Of a DNA stretch of 64,000 nt, positions 49,921 to 61,092 are shown in pieces. The position numbers and the translations under genes were made by a program. The stretch comes from Streptosporangium amethystogenes (GTDB lineage Bacteria; Actinomycetota; Actinomycetes; Streptosporangiales; Streptosporangiaceae). Below the pieces are notes generated by a model, which made no database searches, was not told where the DNA came from, and saw nothing but the letters and a program-made list of their open reading frames with translations. How positions within the stretch are numbered: position 1 is the first letter of the stretch; the number at the start of each line of letters is the position of its first letter. The stretch is from assembly GCF_000721075.1 (NCBI RefSeq), contig NZ_JOEQ01000004.1:62001-126000 (forward strand). The letters are read 5' to 3'.

Positions 49921-52847
49921 GAGCGATCCTCCTTGTCGGTAAGGCTCTCGGTAGTGGCCTCGGCTACTTCGGCGCGACCTCGTCGCACCCCCTGCTGGAA
50001 ACTCGCCAGACGGTTGCGCACCCTGTCCGGGGACACGGGCGGCATCGGGCTGGACGACGTGGGAGCGGCCGTGCCCGGTACGAGATTCGCCCGGGGAGTG
50101 CGCTTGGGCAGACCCGCGGCGGTGATCCCGCCGAGGGTGGGATCGCTCACCGCCTGGGCGGCCCGCCAGCCGGCGTCGGACGGGGTGTTCCAGCCGTCCG
50201 GGTCACCCGCCGTCGCGGATCGCTCCGCCTCCGCTCCCACCGAGGGGGAGACCGGCTCGTGAGCCGTCTGGTGGACCGGTCCACCCGCCGATGGGGCGGA
50301 CTGCTCACCGGCCGTGCTCTCCGGTGCGAAGGAGGCGGGCGCCCCGCCTTCCACCGAACCGTCCACCCGGCGAAACCAGACCGACTCGACCGAGGCGAAG
50401 ATGGGCAGGTACTCCTCCTGCTCGGCTTCGAGCGGGGAGACGCCCACCGTGGGCATCGCCCCCGCCAGCGGGTTCTCGTACCCGTTCTCGTATCCGTACT
50501 CGTATGAGGACTCGCCCCATGAGGAGAATCCCCGGGTGGGGACTCCCCCGCTGCCTTTCAGCCCGCCGACCTGGCGCTTGGGCAGCGGTGCGCCACCCGC
50601 CGGAACGCCGGGCGAGCCCGTCCGGCCCGTGAAGGCCTGCTGTTCCGCGGCGAGGTGGTCACCGGGCGACGAGGCAGAGCCGAACGAGGAAGTGTCCGGG
50701 ATGGACGGCTGCCCGAACGAGCCATGACCGAAAGAACTCTGCCCGAACGAGGAATCCTCGAACGAGGACTGGGTCTGCCCATACGAGGGTTGCCCGACGG
50801 GCGGGCGACCGGTGGGCATCTGGGCGGAGTAGTCCCCCGAGGCGGTCTGCTCCGCTCCCCAGGAGGGGGTCCGCACCGGCTGGTCCTCCTGAGTGACGAG
50901 TTCCGGCGGGAGCAGCACCATGGCGACGAGGCCGCCGCCCTCCTGCGGGCGCAGCTGCACCCGGATGCCGTGCCGCAGGGCCAGGCGGCCGACCACGAAC
51001 AGGCCCATACGCCGCGACACCGAGACGTCGACGACGGGTGGCTCCGCCAGCCTGCGGTTCGCCTCGACCAGCTCCTCGTGGGTCATGCCGATACCCGGGT
51101 CGCTGACCGCGAGCAGCGCGCCGCCGCCCTCGATCGCGCTGCTGGAGACCACGACCCGGCTGGCCCGGGGGGAGAACTGGATGGCGTTCTCCACCAGTTC
51201 GGCGACCAGGTGCACGACGTCGTTGGCGGCGCTGCCCGCGACCGAGATCGTACGGTGCACCCTGACCTGGACCCGCTCGTAGTCCTCGACCTCCGACAGG
51301 GAGGCGCGCACGACGTCGACGAGCTTGGCCGGCTTGCTGCGCCTGCGGGGCGGCTCGTGGCCGGCGAGGACCAGCAGGTTCTCGGAGTTGCGGCGCATGC
51401 GGGTGGCCAGGTGGTCGAGCCTGAACAGGTCGGCCAGGCGGCTGCCGTCCTCCTCGCCCTTCTCCAGCCCGTCGATCAGCGAGATCTGCCGCTCGACCAG
51501 GGTCTGCGTGCGGCGCGACAGGTTGACGAACATCGCGCTGACGTTGGAGCGAAGCTCGGACTCCTCGGCGGCCAGGCGCACGGCCTGCCGGTGGACCTCG
51601 TCGAAGGCCTTGGCCACCTCGCCGATCTCGTCGGTGCTCTCGATCGGGATGGGGGCGATCTCGGGCGTCCTGGTGTCGCCGGAGACCCGTAGCCGTTGCA
51701 CCACCTCGGGAAGCCTGAAGCCCGCGACCTCCAGCGCCTCGGCTCGCAGGCGGCGCAGCGGCGTCACCATCGAGCGGGCGATGACCACCGTGAGGCCGAG
51801 TACCAGCAGGAGCAGGAGCAGGATCAGGGCGGACGTGATGATCGCATCGCGCTGCTCGGTGTCCTCCAGCATCCGGGCCCTGGCGACCACGTCGTCCGCG
51901 ACCCTGGTCTCCACCTTCCGCATCAGGTCGAGGACCGCGGTGTTGTCCGAGAACCACTGCTTGACATCGTTGGAGTCCGACAGCAGCCGTCCGGTGTGCC
52001 GGGGATCGCCGGCGAGCACGATCGCTCTGGACTTGGTCAGCTCGGCCCGGTACACCCTCTCGTCGATCATGGCGCCGGCCAGGAGCCGGCCGTTGGCCGG
52101 GCTCGCCTCGACGCTGAAGTTCGCCTCGAACTCGTTCATGCGGGAACGGGAGGCGATGAACTTCTCGATCTCCTGCGGGTTGATCAGCGAGGGCGCGTAG
52201 TAACCGGCCAGCAGACGGGCGCGCTGCCTGGAGACCTCCTCCTTGGCGTACGCCAGGGCGCTGAGCGCGCGGGTGTTGCCGATGATCTCCGAATCGTCGC
52301 TGACCAGCGTGAGCTCCTCGTGGAGCTTGAGCAGCGGGGCGATCATGTGGCTGTAACGTTCCACCCGGGTCGTGCCCGGCAGGCGGCGCAGCTCGGGAAG
52401 GCCTTCCAGCTGGTAGGCGACGCTCCTGGCCGCCTCGACGGCTCGGGGGCCGTAGGAGTCGTCGATCGCCCGGACCTCCAGCAGCACCTTCCCGGCCAGT
52501 GCGTCGACCGCCTTCCGCTGGGCTTCCTCGCTCTCCTTCAACCCCTTGTCCGAGGGCTGGAACGACGCCCAGGCGCCCCTGTCACGTTCCAATCCGAGCG
52601 CCTGGGCCAGATCCCGAAGACCGCCGGAGTACTCCGCCGCGGCGGCGGTCCGCTGGTATCCGGCGACACTGTCGACGGAGGCGACCACGCGCGTGCCCGC
52701 GAGCACGACACCCACCGTGGTCGGCACCAGGATCAGCGCCGTCAGACGCGAACGGACACGCCAGTTCTTCAGGCCGAACCGAGCGGCAGGCCGCCTGTCA
52801 CGGTCGGGTGCCGAAGTACTCCCGCTATCGGATGTCGCCCTCGCCAC
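49917..52847 (-). CDS. CvnA4: NIT-HAMP sensor kinase-like protein of conservon 4
   Basis: The 976-residue protein has a membrane helix at about 32-52, a NIT-type extracytoplasmic domain, a second helix near 334-356, HAMP and LDHLATRMRRNSENL. A HATPase domain with HLVAELVENAIQFSP and DPGIGM follows. The roughly 310-residue tail has Ser-Phe-Gly repeats (FGQSSFGHGSFGQ at about 695-710), a Tyr/Glu/Gly patch (YEYGYENGYEN) and the motifs YLPIFASVESVWF, LPKRTPRANLVPG and RNRLASFQQGVRRGR. It starts with GTG at 52847. It is next to glnD on the same strand but has no visible nitrogen-control site of its own. Confidence 0.92.
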   Translation of the reverse strand: MARATSDSGSTSAPDRDRRPAARFGLKNWRVRSRLTALILVPTTVGVVLAGTRVVASVDSVAGYQRTAAAAEYSGGLRDLAQALGLERDRGAWASFQPSDKGLKESEEAQRKAVDALAGKVLLEVRAIDDSYGPRAVEAARSVAYQLEGLPELRRLPGTTRVERYSHMIAPLLKLHEELTLVSDDSEIIGNTRALSALAYAKEEVSRQRARLLAGYYAPSLINPQEIEKFIASRSRMNEFEANFSVEASPANGRLLAGAMIDERVYRAELTKSRAIVLAGDPRHTGRLLSDSNDVKQWFSDNTAVLDLMRKVETRVADDVVARARMLEDTEQRDAIITSALILLLLLLVLGLTVVIARSMVTPLRRLRAEALEVAGFRLPEVVQRLRVSGDTRTPEIAPIPIESTDEIGEVAKAFDEVHRQAVRLAAEESELRSNVSAMFVNLSRRTQTLVERQISLIDGLEKGEEDGSRLADLFRLDHLATRMRRNSENLLVLAGHEPPRRRSKPAKLVDVVRASLSEVEDYERVQVRVHRTISVAGSAANDVVHLVAELVENAIQFSPRASRVVVSSSAIEGGGALLAVSDPGIGMTHEELVEANRRLAEPPVVDVSVSRRMGLFVVGRLALRHGIRVQLRPQEGGGLVAMVLLPPELVTQEDQPVRTPSWGAEQTASGDYSAQMPTGRPPVGQPSYGQTQSSFEDSSFGQSSFGHGSFGQPSIPDTSSFGSASSPGDHLAAEQQAFTGRTGSPGVPAGGAPLPKRQVGGLKGSGGVPTRGFSSWGESSYEYGYENGYENPLAGAMPTVGVSPLEAEQEEYLPIFASVESVWFRRVDGSVEGGAPASFAPESTAGEQSAPSAGGPVHQTAHEPVSPSVGAEAERSATAGDPDGWNTPSDAGWRAAQAVSDPTLGGITAAGLPKRTPRANLVPGTAAPTSSSPMPPVSPDRVRNRLASFQQGVRRGRAEVAEATTESLTDKEDRS

Positions 52848-52975
52848 AGCTCTCGCTACCCCTCAATCACGACACAGACGAACAACATCAGACCACAAGG
52901 TCACGTGAAGGGATCGACAAAACCGACATATCACCTTTAATTGTTACGAAGGCGACAAGGGGCGGTCATTCGCGG

Positions 52976-55252
52976 CTACCGCAGGGCAGCCAGCACCTGG
53001 TCTCGGATCTGAGCTCGCTGGATCTCCTCGGTCAGCGGACGGCCGGCCCTGTCGACCACGTAGAAGACGTCCACCGCCTCCGCGCCGAGAGTCTCCACAC
53101 GGGCGGCCCGTACGTCAAGGCCACATTCACCAAACGCTCTACCGATCCGCCACAAAAGTCCCGGACGGTCGTGGGCGCGCACCTCGATGACCGTCGCGGT
53201 GTTCGACGCGTCGTCCACCAGGTTCACCCTGGGCGGCGCCACCGGCACCCGGGCCGGGCGCATCGACCTGCTCCTCCTGGCGAGGCGCTGCTCGATGTCG
53301 AGGCGACCGGCCAGGACCAGCCGCAGGTCGGCCTCCAGCGTCGCGGGATCGGGCGGCGAGCCGTACTCGGGAACGACCGAGAACTCGATCACGGCGGTCG
53401 TCCCCGCCGAGGCGGCCGACGCGGCACGGACCACCATCCGGTGCGCGGCCAGCACCCCGGCCGCACGCCAGAGCAGCCCGGCGCGGTCCGGCGCGACCAC
53501 GGTGACCGCTCCCCCGTTGATCCGCACGGCTCCTCCACCGTGTCGGGCCAGGGACGCCTGCTCCACCGAGAGCGAGGGCGCGGGCCGCAACGGGGTGCCG
53601 GAGAGCGCCGAACGGACCCGGCGTACCAGATCGGTGACCAGTGAGGCCTTCCACGAGTTCCAGGCGGCGGGCCCGGTGGCGTGGCCGTCTGCCACGGCGA
53701 GGGCCGCCAGCAGTTCGAGGACCTCGCGCGTACCGACGGCCTCGGCCACCCGGGAAATGGTCACCGGGTCGTCCAGGTCGCGACGGGTGGCCGTCTCGGG
53801 CAGCAGGAGGTGATGGCGGACCACGGTCTCCAGGGTGTCGACGTCCGCCGGAGGCAGGCCCATCCGGGTCCCGATGTCGCGGGCGACGACGGCGCCGGTG
53901 GTGGAGTGGTCGCCGGGGTATCCCTTACCGATGTCGTGCAGAAGCGCCGATATCAGCAGCAGGTCGGGCCGGGAGACCTCGCGGGTGAACGAGGCGGCCC
54001 CGGCGGCGGCCTCGATCAGGTGCCGGTCGACCGTGTAGCGGTGCACCGGGTTGCGCTGCGGGCGGTGCCGCACCCGCTCCCAGTCGGGCAGCAGGCGGAC
54101 CAGCATCCCCGCCTGGTCCAGCTCCTCCCAGACCGGCACGGCCGCGCGCCCGGCGCCCAGCAGGGCCACCAGGGCATCACGTGCCTCGTCCGGCCAGGGC
54201 ACCGGCAGTGGCGGCGACTGGGCCGCCAGCGTGGTGACCGTGGCGGGCGCCAGCGGCAACCCCGCCTCGGCCGCCGCGGCGGCGGCGCGCAGCACCAGGA
54301 CCGGGTCCTTGCGGGGGTTGACCCCGCGGGCCAGCACGACCTCTCCACCGTGCTCGACGACGCCGTCGGCGAGCGGGCGGCGGCCACGGGGGGTGGGACC
54401 GGTCAGCAGCCGGTCGACGGTGCGCCAGGTGGCGTCGAAGGCGTGCCCGATGGTCCTGGCGGCCTCGGCGAGCCTGCGCATCAGCGCCTCGGCGTCGAGC
54501 AGGCCGAGGATCCCGGCGACCGCGTCCTGCTCCTGGAGCACCAGCCGGTCGGCGCCTCGGGCGGTCACCAGGTGCAGCCCGTGCCGGATGTCGAGCAGCA
54601 GCTCGTAGGCCTCGCGGACTCGCGGACCGGGAGCCGAGGCGACCCAGGCCGCCGCCACGGCCTGCATCGCCTGCACGTCACGGATGCCGCCGCGGGAGTC
54701 CTTGAGGTCGGGTTCGAGCAGGAACGCCAGCTCCCCGCTCGCCTCCGCCCGCTTGTCCGCGGCATCGCGCAACTCACCCAGCCGGCGCCGGGAGTCGGCC
54801 CGCCACTCGGCGAGCACGACCTCGCGCGCCGACCGCGTCAGCTCCTGGTCTCCCGCCACGTGCCGGGCCTGGATCAGCCCGAGGACCGCCTTGAGGTCCT
54901 CCCTGGCCACCTTCGCCGCCTCGTCCACGGTCCGCACCGAGTGGTCGAGGCCGATCCCGGAGTCCCAGATCGGATACCAGATGCGGTCGGCGATACGCGC
55001 CACATCATCTCGCCCGTCGTGGAGCAGGACCAGGTCGAGGTCACTGCCCGGCGCGAGCTCCGAGCGGCCCAGGCTGCCAACCGCGACGAGCGCGACTCCG
55101 CTGAGGGCGCCGCGCTCGTCGTTTCTCGTCGTTCCCCCGTTGTGCCCGTACGGCGTGCCGCAGGCGGTCCTGACCAGGTCCGTCAGCCAGCGGTCGATGT
55201 CCGCGGCCCGTTCCTTACGGGCCGCGGCGTACGAGCGAGTGTCGCCTCTCAC
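52976..55252 (-). CDS. glnD: PII uridylyltransferase/uridylyl-removing (or adenylyl) enzyme GlnD
   Basis: GlnD modifies and demodifies the PII protein according to nitrogen status; in actinomycetes it adenylylates GlnK. The 758-residue protein has the nucleotidyltransferase motif GSLGRSELAPGSDLDLVLLH (Asp71 and Asp73). An HD phosphohydrolase domain (SALLHDIGKGYPGDHS, near 430) and two C-terminal ACT domains (DRAGLLWRAAGVLAAHRM and DRPGLLWRIGRAFGECGL) complete the layout. It is the last gene of amtB-glnK-glnD, three bases after glnK. The 128 bp beyond it hold the cvnA4 upstream region. Confidence 0.96.
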   Translation of the reverse strand: MRGDTRSYAAARKERAADIDRWLTDLVRTACGTPYGHNGGTTRNDERGALSGVALVAVGSLGRSELAPGSDLDLVLLHDGRDDVARIADRIWYPIWDSGIGLDHSVRTVDEAAKVAREDLKAVLGLIQARHVAGDQELTRSAREVVLAEWRADSRRRLGELRDAADKRAEASGELAFLLEPDLKDSRGGIRDVQAMQAVAAAWVASAPGPRVREAYELLLDIRHGLHLVTARGADRLVLQEQDAVAGILGLLDAEALMRRLAEAARTIGHAFDATWRTVDRLLTGPTPRGRRPLADGVVEHGGEVVLARGVNPRKDPVLVLRAAAAAAEAGLPLAPATVTTLAAQSPPLPVPWPDEARDALVALLGAGRAAVPVWEELDQAGMLVRLLPDWERVRHRPQRNPVHRYTVDRHLIEAAAGAASFTREVSRPDLLLISALLHDIGKGYPGDHSTTGAVVARDIGTRMGLPPADVDTLETVVRHHLLLPETATRRDLDDPVTISRVAEAVGTREVLELLAALAVADGHATGPAAWNSWKASLVTDLVRRVRSALSGTPLRPAPSLSVEQASLARHGGGAVRINGGAVTVVAPDRAGLLWRAAGVLAAHRMVVRAASAASAGTTAVIEFSVVPEYGSPPDPATLEADLRLVLAGRLDIEQRLARRSRSMRPARVPVAPPRVNLVDDASNTATVIEVRAHDRPGLLWRIGRAFGECGLDVRAARVETLGAEAVDVFYVVDRAGRPLTEEIQRAQIRDQVLAALR

Positions 55253-55255
55253 CGG

Positions 55256-56910
<1,655 letters not shown>

Positions 56911-57024
56911 GCGAAGCGACCCTCCTTCCAATTGGCGTTTTGCCGGTTTCACATGCAGTGGACGCTTCCAGGGCTCCGTCGACCGGCCGCGCACTGACGT
57001 TGCGCCACAGCGTGTTCTTCCGCC

Positions 57025-57093
57025 GTTTCAAGGCGCGACCCTGCGTGTTTCGCATCTGTGAATCTCGGCCACACGATGTTTCCGCCGAGTTTC
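57025..57093 (-). promoter_or_regulatory. GlnR-like binding boxes upstream of amtB
   Basis: On the minus strand, TTCAC-n6-GAAAC (57062-57047) is followed by n6-GGTCG-n6-GAAAC (to 57025), matching the 22-bp period of the actinomycete GlnR box (GTnAC-n6-GAAAC repeated). Two more GAAAC words 11 bp apart lie at 57089-57093 and 57078-57082. GlnR is known to activate amtB in Streptomyces; binding here is inferred. Confidence 0.55.
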
Positions 57094-57360
57094 GGACCGG
57101 GCATGCCTCGACTTACCAATGACCCAAAAGATGCCCAGATGGGCAACCACCCGGCTCTTCGGAGAGCCGCCGATGACCACCCGCATGACCGCCGCCACGC
57201 CCGTCACGTCCCCTCACCGGGGCGGCTAGAAGAAGCCCGCGACCACAGCGCCCGGGCAGGCCGGAGGCCTGAACCACAGGACGGCGACTGAGACGGCCGC
57301 CCGGAACGACCGCCTACCGCAGCGAGCACGGAGCGGCCCACCACAGCGGGCACAGCGCCC

Positions 57361-57404
57361 AAAAAAACGATCCGGCACGCCCCCACAGGGGACGTGCCGG
57401 ATCG
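57361..57404 (-). terminator. Rho-independent terminator of the sigma-factor gene
   Basis: CGATCCGGCACG at 57368-57379 pairs perfectly with 57393-57404, with CCCC/GGGG inside the loop. On the leftward transcript the stem is followed by seven T (57367-57361). This is a textbook intrinsic terminator. Confidence 0.95.
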
Positions 57405-57412
57405 CAGACGGC

Positions 57413-58351
57413 TCAGGCCGCCGTGGCCATCTTCCGCAGCCGGGCCAGGGCGTCGCGCTCGATACGGCGGGCGCGGTCCCTGCCGATGCCGTAGCGCTCA
57501 CCGACCTCGGTCAGCGTGTGCTCGCGACCGTCCATCAGGCCGTAGCGCCAGCGGAGCATCTCGCGGGTCTGCCCCTCCAGCCCCGTCAGCCACTCCTCCA
57601 GACGCTCGCGCTCAAGGACGTCCATCGCCTGCTGCTCGGGATCGGCCCAGGTGTCGTCGGCGATCATGTCGCCGAGTTCGGTCTCGTCCTCGTCGCCCAC
57701 GCCGAGCTGCAGGGAGACGGGGTCGGAGGCCCAGCGACGGAGCTCGCGGACCCGCTCGATGGGCAGTTCGAGCACCGCCGCCAGGTCGGCGTCGGTCGGC
57801 TCGGTGTCGAACTCGGCCAGCATGTCCCGGCGGACCCGCATCAGCCTGGTCATCTGCTCACCCGCGTGGGTGGGCAGGCGGACCGGCCGGGCCTGCTCGT
57901 GGATGGCACGCCCCACGGACTGCCGGATCCACCAGGTGGCATAGGTCGAGAACTTGTAACCGCGCCGGTAGTCGAACTTCTCAACCGCGCGAACCAACCC
58001 CAGGTTTCCCTCCTGGACCAGATCGATCAGCGGCATTCCCCGTCCTGAATATTTGCGCGCGACGGCCACCACAAGACGTAGATTGGCCTGGATGAATTCG
58101 TCTTTGGCCCTTCGCCCCGAAACGGCCAAACGCTCAAGCTCCTCATCGGCGGCGTCCGCGATCCGCGGCTCCGTCAACCCGCCGTCCAGCAACTGCTCAG
58201 CGAAGAGACCCGCCTCGATCCGCTTGGCGAGCTCCACCTCTTCCTCCGCGGTGAGCAGGGGCACCCTGCCAATCTCTGCCAGGTAGGTTCCGAGCAGATC
58301 CCTGTCAGAGACGTGTTGATCCTGCGTCCGATTCCCCGTCGGCCTTGCCAT
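57413..58351 (-). CDS. RNA polymerase sigma factor, group 2 (HrdA/SigB-like)
   Basis: The 312-residue protein has region 1.2 (SDRDLLGTYLAEIGRVPLLTAEEEVELA region), region 2 (FIQANLRLVVAVARKYSGRG, LIDLVQEGNLGLVRAVEKFD, YKFSTYATWWIRQSV), region 3 (RLPTHAGEQMTRL) and region 4.2 (TLTEVGERYGIGRDRARRIE). It lacks the long N-terminal region 1.1 of a housekeeping factor and is of HrdA/HrdD size, so it is probably a non-essential primary-like sigma factor. No anti-sigma gene is adjacent. An 11-bp inverted repeat lies upstream at 58380-58425. Confidence 0.92.
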   Translation of the reverse strand: MARPTGNRTQDQHVSDRDLLGTYLAEIGRVPLLTAEEEVELAKRIEAGLFAEQLLDGGLTEPRIADAADEELERLAVSGRRAKDEFIQANLRLVVAVARKYSGRGMPLIDLVQEGNLGLVRAVEKFDYRRGYKFSTYATWWIRQSVGRAIHEQARPVRLPTHAGEQMTRLMRVRRDMLAEFDTEPTDADLAAVLELPIERVRELRRWASDPVSLQLGVGDEDETELGDMIADDTWADPEQQAMDVLERERLEEWLTGLEGQTREMLRWRYGLMDGREHTLTEVGERYGIGRDRARRIERDALARLRKMATAA

Positions 58352-58379
58352 CCGATGGCACCTCGCTCCGGCTGCTTAT

Positions 58380-58425
58380 GACGTGTCCGCTCACTCGCTC
58401 AACGCCCCATGCGCGCGGACACGTC
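58380..58425. promoter_or_regulatory. 11-bp inverted repeat upstream of the sigma-factor gene
   Basis: GACGTGTCCGC at 58380-58390 is matched by GCGGACACGTC at 58415-58425 with a 24-nt spacer. It lies 28 bp before the sigma start and 136 bp after the hutI stop. It could be an operator or the terminator of the hut operon. Confidence 0.4.
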
Positions 58426-58561
58426 GCTTGATTTTTCAACGGCTGGATCAGGGCAAAGATTCCCTCAAGAAGTACGCCTGGAGAATGGTTCCGAACTCCT
58501 CCTCAGGGAGGATGCCTCCCGGCGCCACGACAGTGCCCGCGGCTGCCCCCGGCGAAGGGTG

Positions 58562-59734
58562 CTAAACCAGACGGCGCCCCTCCTTCCACACCTGTGTCAC
58601 CAGCGGCACCCCCGGCCGGTAGGCGAGATGGACGTACGTCGGGGCGTCCAGGATCACCAGATTCCCCCTGGTTCCCACGCGCAGCGTGCCGACGTCCCCG
58701 CGGCGCAACGCCCTGGCCCCGCCGTACGTGGCCGCCCTGATCGCCTCCAGCGGCGTCATCCGCATCTCGCGGACCGCCAGCGCCACGCAGAAGGGCATCG
58801 AGGAGGTGAAGGAGGAGCCCGGGTTGCAGTCGGTGGCCAGCGCGACCGTCACCCCGGCGTCCAGCAGGCGGCGGGCGTCCGGGTAGGGCGAGCGGGTGGA
58901 GAACTCCGCACCGGGCAGCAGGGTGGCCACCACTCCCGCCGACGACAGCGCCGAGACGTCGTCGTCACTCAGATGGGTGCAGTGGTCGGCGGAGGCCGCG
59001 CCCACCTCGGCGGCGATCCGCGCCCCGGGGCCCGGGCCCAGCTGGTTGGCGTGGATCCTCGGCAGCAGTCCCGCCTTCATCCCGGCGAGGAGGATCTCCC
59101 TGCTCTGGTCGGCGTCGAAGGCGCCGCGCTCGCAGAACACGTCGACCCACCGGGCGTGCGGCGCGCAGGCCTCCAGCATCTCCCCGGTGACCGTGCGGAC
59201 GTACTCGTCGGCCGAGGAGGCGTCGGGGGGCACCACGTGCGCGCCCAGGTAGGTGGTCTCCTCGGTGAACCCCCGCGCGATCTCCAGGGACCTGCGCTCG
59301 TCCTCGACCGTGAGGCCGTAACCACTCTTGATCTCCACCGTGGTCGTCCCCTGGGCGAGCATCTCCGCGACCAGGGAAGCGGTGAGCGTCACGAGTTCGA
59401 CGTCGGAGGCGGCGCGGGTGGCCGACACCGTGGTGCGGATGCCCCCGGCCGTGTAGGGCAGGCCCCCCATCCGGGCGGCGAACTCGGCCGTGCGGTCGCC
59501 CGCGAAGACGAGGTGGGCGTGACTGTCGACGAACCCGGGGATCACGCAGCGCCCGTCGATGTCCACCCGCTCGTCGGCGCAGGGAGCCGCACCGGCGGGC
59601 CCCGCCCACACCACCTCGCCGTCCTGCACCACCAGCGCCGCGTCCTCGATCTCCTCCCGCGCCGGATCGCCCGTGTAGAGCAGTCCGATGCGATCGAAGA
59701 GGGTGCTCCTCGCCTGCCGGTCCTCGCTCGTCAT
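58562..59734 (-). CDS. hutI: Imidazolonepropionase
   Basis: HutI opens the imidazolone ring in histidine breakdown to give N-formimino-glutamate. The 390-residue amidohydrolase-fold protein has the metal motif [50 protein letters not shown] and LATDCNPGS. The ATG overlaps the hutF stop as ATGA. It is the last gene of the three-gene operon; hutU and hutH are not in the window. Confidence 0.95.
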   Translation of the reverse strand: MTSEDRQARSTLFDRIGLLYTGDPAREEIEDAALVVQDGEVVWAGPAGAAPCADERVDIDGRCVIPGFVDSHAHLVFAGDRTAEFAARMGGLPYTAGGIRTTVSATRAASDVELVTLTASLVAEMLAQGTTTVEIKSGYGLTVEDERRSLEIARGFTEETTYLGAHVVPPDASSADEYVRTVTGEMLEACAPHARWVDVFCERGAFDADQSREILLAGMKAGLLPRIHANQLGPGPGARIAAEVGAASADHCTHLSDDDVSALSSAGVVATLLPGAEFSTRSPYPDARRLLDAGVTVALATDCNPGSSFTSSMPFCVALAVREMRMTPLEAIRAATYGGARALRRGDVGTLRVGTRGNLVILDAPTYVHLAYRPGVPLVTQVWKEGRRLV

Positions 59735-61092
59735 ACCGACCTTCCCGCTCGTGCCTCGATGATCGCCTCGGTGAGCATGCCGCCCACGTCACCGAATACG
59801 TGCCTGCCCTCGGTGACCACGCGGCGGCCCCCCGACACCACGGAGTGCACGTCGGCGGCCGTGGCGGCGAACACGACGGTCTCGGCCAGATGCGCCGGGG
59901 AGGCGCCCGCCGTACGGACCGAGTCCAGGCGCACCGACACCAGGTCGGCCCACGCGCCGGGGACGAGCATGCCCGCGCAGGCGAAGCCGAGTGAGTCGTG
60001 TCCCGCCGTCGTGGCGGCGTGCAGGAGCTCGGCGGCCGACCAGTGACCGCGCCGCTCGGTGGCCAGCCGCTCGTCCAGTTCGACCGCGCGGGCCTCCTCG
60101 AACAGGTCGACGACCGCGTGACTGTCCGAGCCGAGCGTGACGGGCGACCCCGCGTCGAACAGCGCCCTGGCCGGCCCGATGCCGTCGGCGAGGTCGCGCT
60201 CGGTCGTGGGGCACATGCACACGCGCGTGCCGGAGCCGCCGAGCAGCGCGACGTCCACGTCCGACAGGTGCGTGGCGTGCACGGCGGTCGAGCGGGGGCC
60301 GAGCGCGCCGTGCGCCTCCAGCAGCTGGACCGGGCTCGCGGAGTACGCGTCCACGCAGGCGGTGTTCTCCGCCCGCTGCTCGGAGACGTGGGCGTGGAGC
60401 GGGACCGCGTGGTGGCGGGAGAACTCGGCGACCACGGGGATCTGCTCGGGCCTGACCGCACGGACCGAGTGCACGGCCACACCGATCTCCACGTCCGGAT
60501 CGCCCCGGTAGTGGGTGGTGAGCGCCTCCACCCGTGCCGCCCATCCGTCGGCGTCGCCGTCACCGAACCGCAACTGGACACCGCTCAACGGGGTGCCGAC
60601 GCCCCCGGCCAGGTAACAGGCGTCCAGCAGCGCGATGCGCAGCCCCGCCTCACGCGCCGCCTGGACGAGCGCGTGGCCCATCGCGTTCGGGTCGTCGTAG
60701 CGCCTGCCGCCCGGACCGTGGTGCAGGTAGTGGAACTCCCCGACGCAGGTGATGCCGGCCAGCGCCATCTCGGCGAACACGGCCCTGGCGAGTCTGAGAT
60801 AGGAGTCGGGGTCGAGGGTCCCCGCCACCTCGTACATCTGCTCGCGCCAGGTCCAGAAACTGCCCTTCTCCCGTTGCGTCGCCCCGCGCAGGGCGCGGTG
60901 GAAGGCGTGGGAGTGCGCGTTGGCCAGGCCCGGGATGGTCAGCCCGGCCAGCCGGACGGCTCCGCCGGGCGGGGTCGCCACACCGGTGACGATCTCGGAG
61001 ATCACCGTGTCGTGGACCCTGACGAGCACCCCCGCGACGGCCTCGCCCGGTGGCAGCCAGGCCAGCTCGCACCAGTAGTTCAGCTCGCGCAC
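59731..61092 (-). CDS. hutF: Formimidoylglutamate deiminase
   Basis: HutF converts N-formimino-glutamate to N-formylglutamate and ammonia. The 453-residue amidohydrolase has [16 protein letters not shown] (metal site), [35 protein letters not shown] and [14 protein letters not shown]. The GTG at 61092 is favoured by GGAGG directly upstream. The longer open frame into the upstream gene is not needed. It overlaps the M20 gene by 13 bases and hutI by four. Confidence 0.93.
   Translation of the reverse strand: MRELNYWCELAWLPPGEAVAGVLVRVHDTVISEIVTGVATPPGGAVRLAGLTIPGLANAHSHAFHRALRGATQREKGSFWTWREQMYEVAGTLDPDSYLRLARAVFAEMALAGITCVGEFHYLHHGPGGRRYDDPNAMGHALVQAAREAGLRIALLDACYLAGGVGTPLSGVQLRFGDGDADGWAARVEALTTHYRGDPDVEIGVAVHSVRAVRPEQIPVVAEFSRHHAVPLHAHVSEQRAENTACVDAYSASPVQLLEAHGALGPRSTAVHATHLSDVDVALLGGSGTRVCMCPTTERDLADGIGPARALFDAGSPVTLGSDSHAVVDLFEEARAVELDERLATERRGHWSAAELLHAATTAGHDSLGFACAGMLVPGAWADLVSVRLDSVRTAGASPAHLAETVVFAATAADVHSVVSGGRRVVTEGRHVFGDVGGMLTEAIIEARAGRSV

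Larger units (their letters stand above)
56911..57412. other. 502-bp gene-free region upstream of amtB
   Basis: The left half carries the amtB promoter with GlnR-like boxes. The right end carries the terminator of the sigma-factor gene. The stretch in between (57094-57360) contains a small GCCCA/TGGGC hairpin near 57136 and otherwise nothing that I can support; the short frames in it lack coding character. Confidence 0.7.

Noticed and set aside
52888..52929. 13-codon ORF (MSVLSIPSRDLVV) with AAAGG upstream, before cvnA4
   Set aside because: It does not share the Met-Cys start of the other conservon leaders. One short ORF with a plausible ribosome-binding site is not enough evidence.
57058..57291. 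Small plus-strand frames upstream of amtB
   Set aside because: They overlap the GlnR-like region, have no ribosome-binding site, and read as Arg/His/Pro-rich noise.
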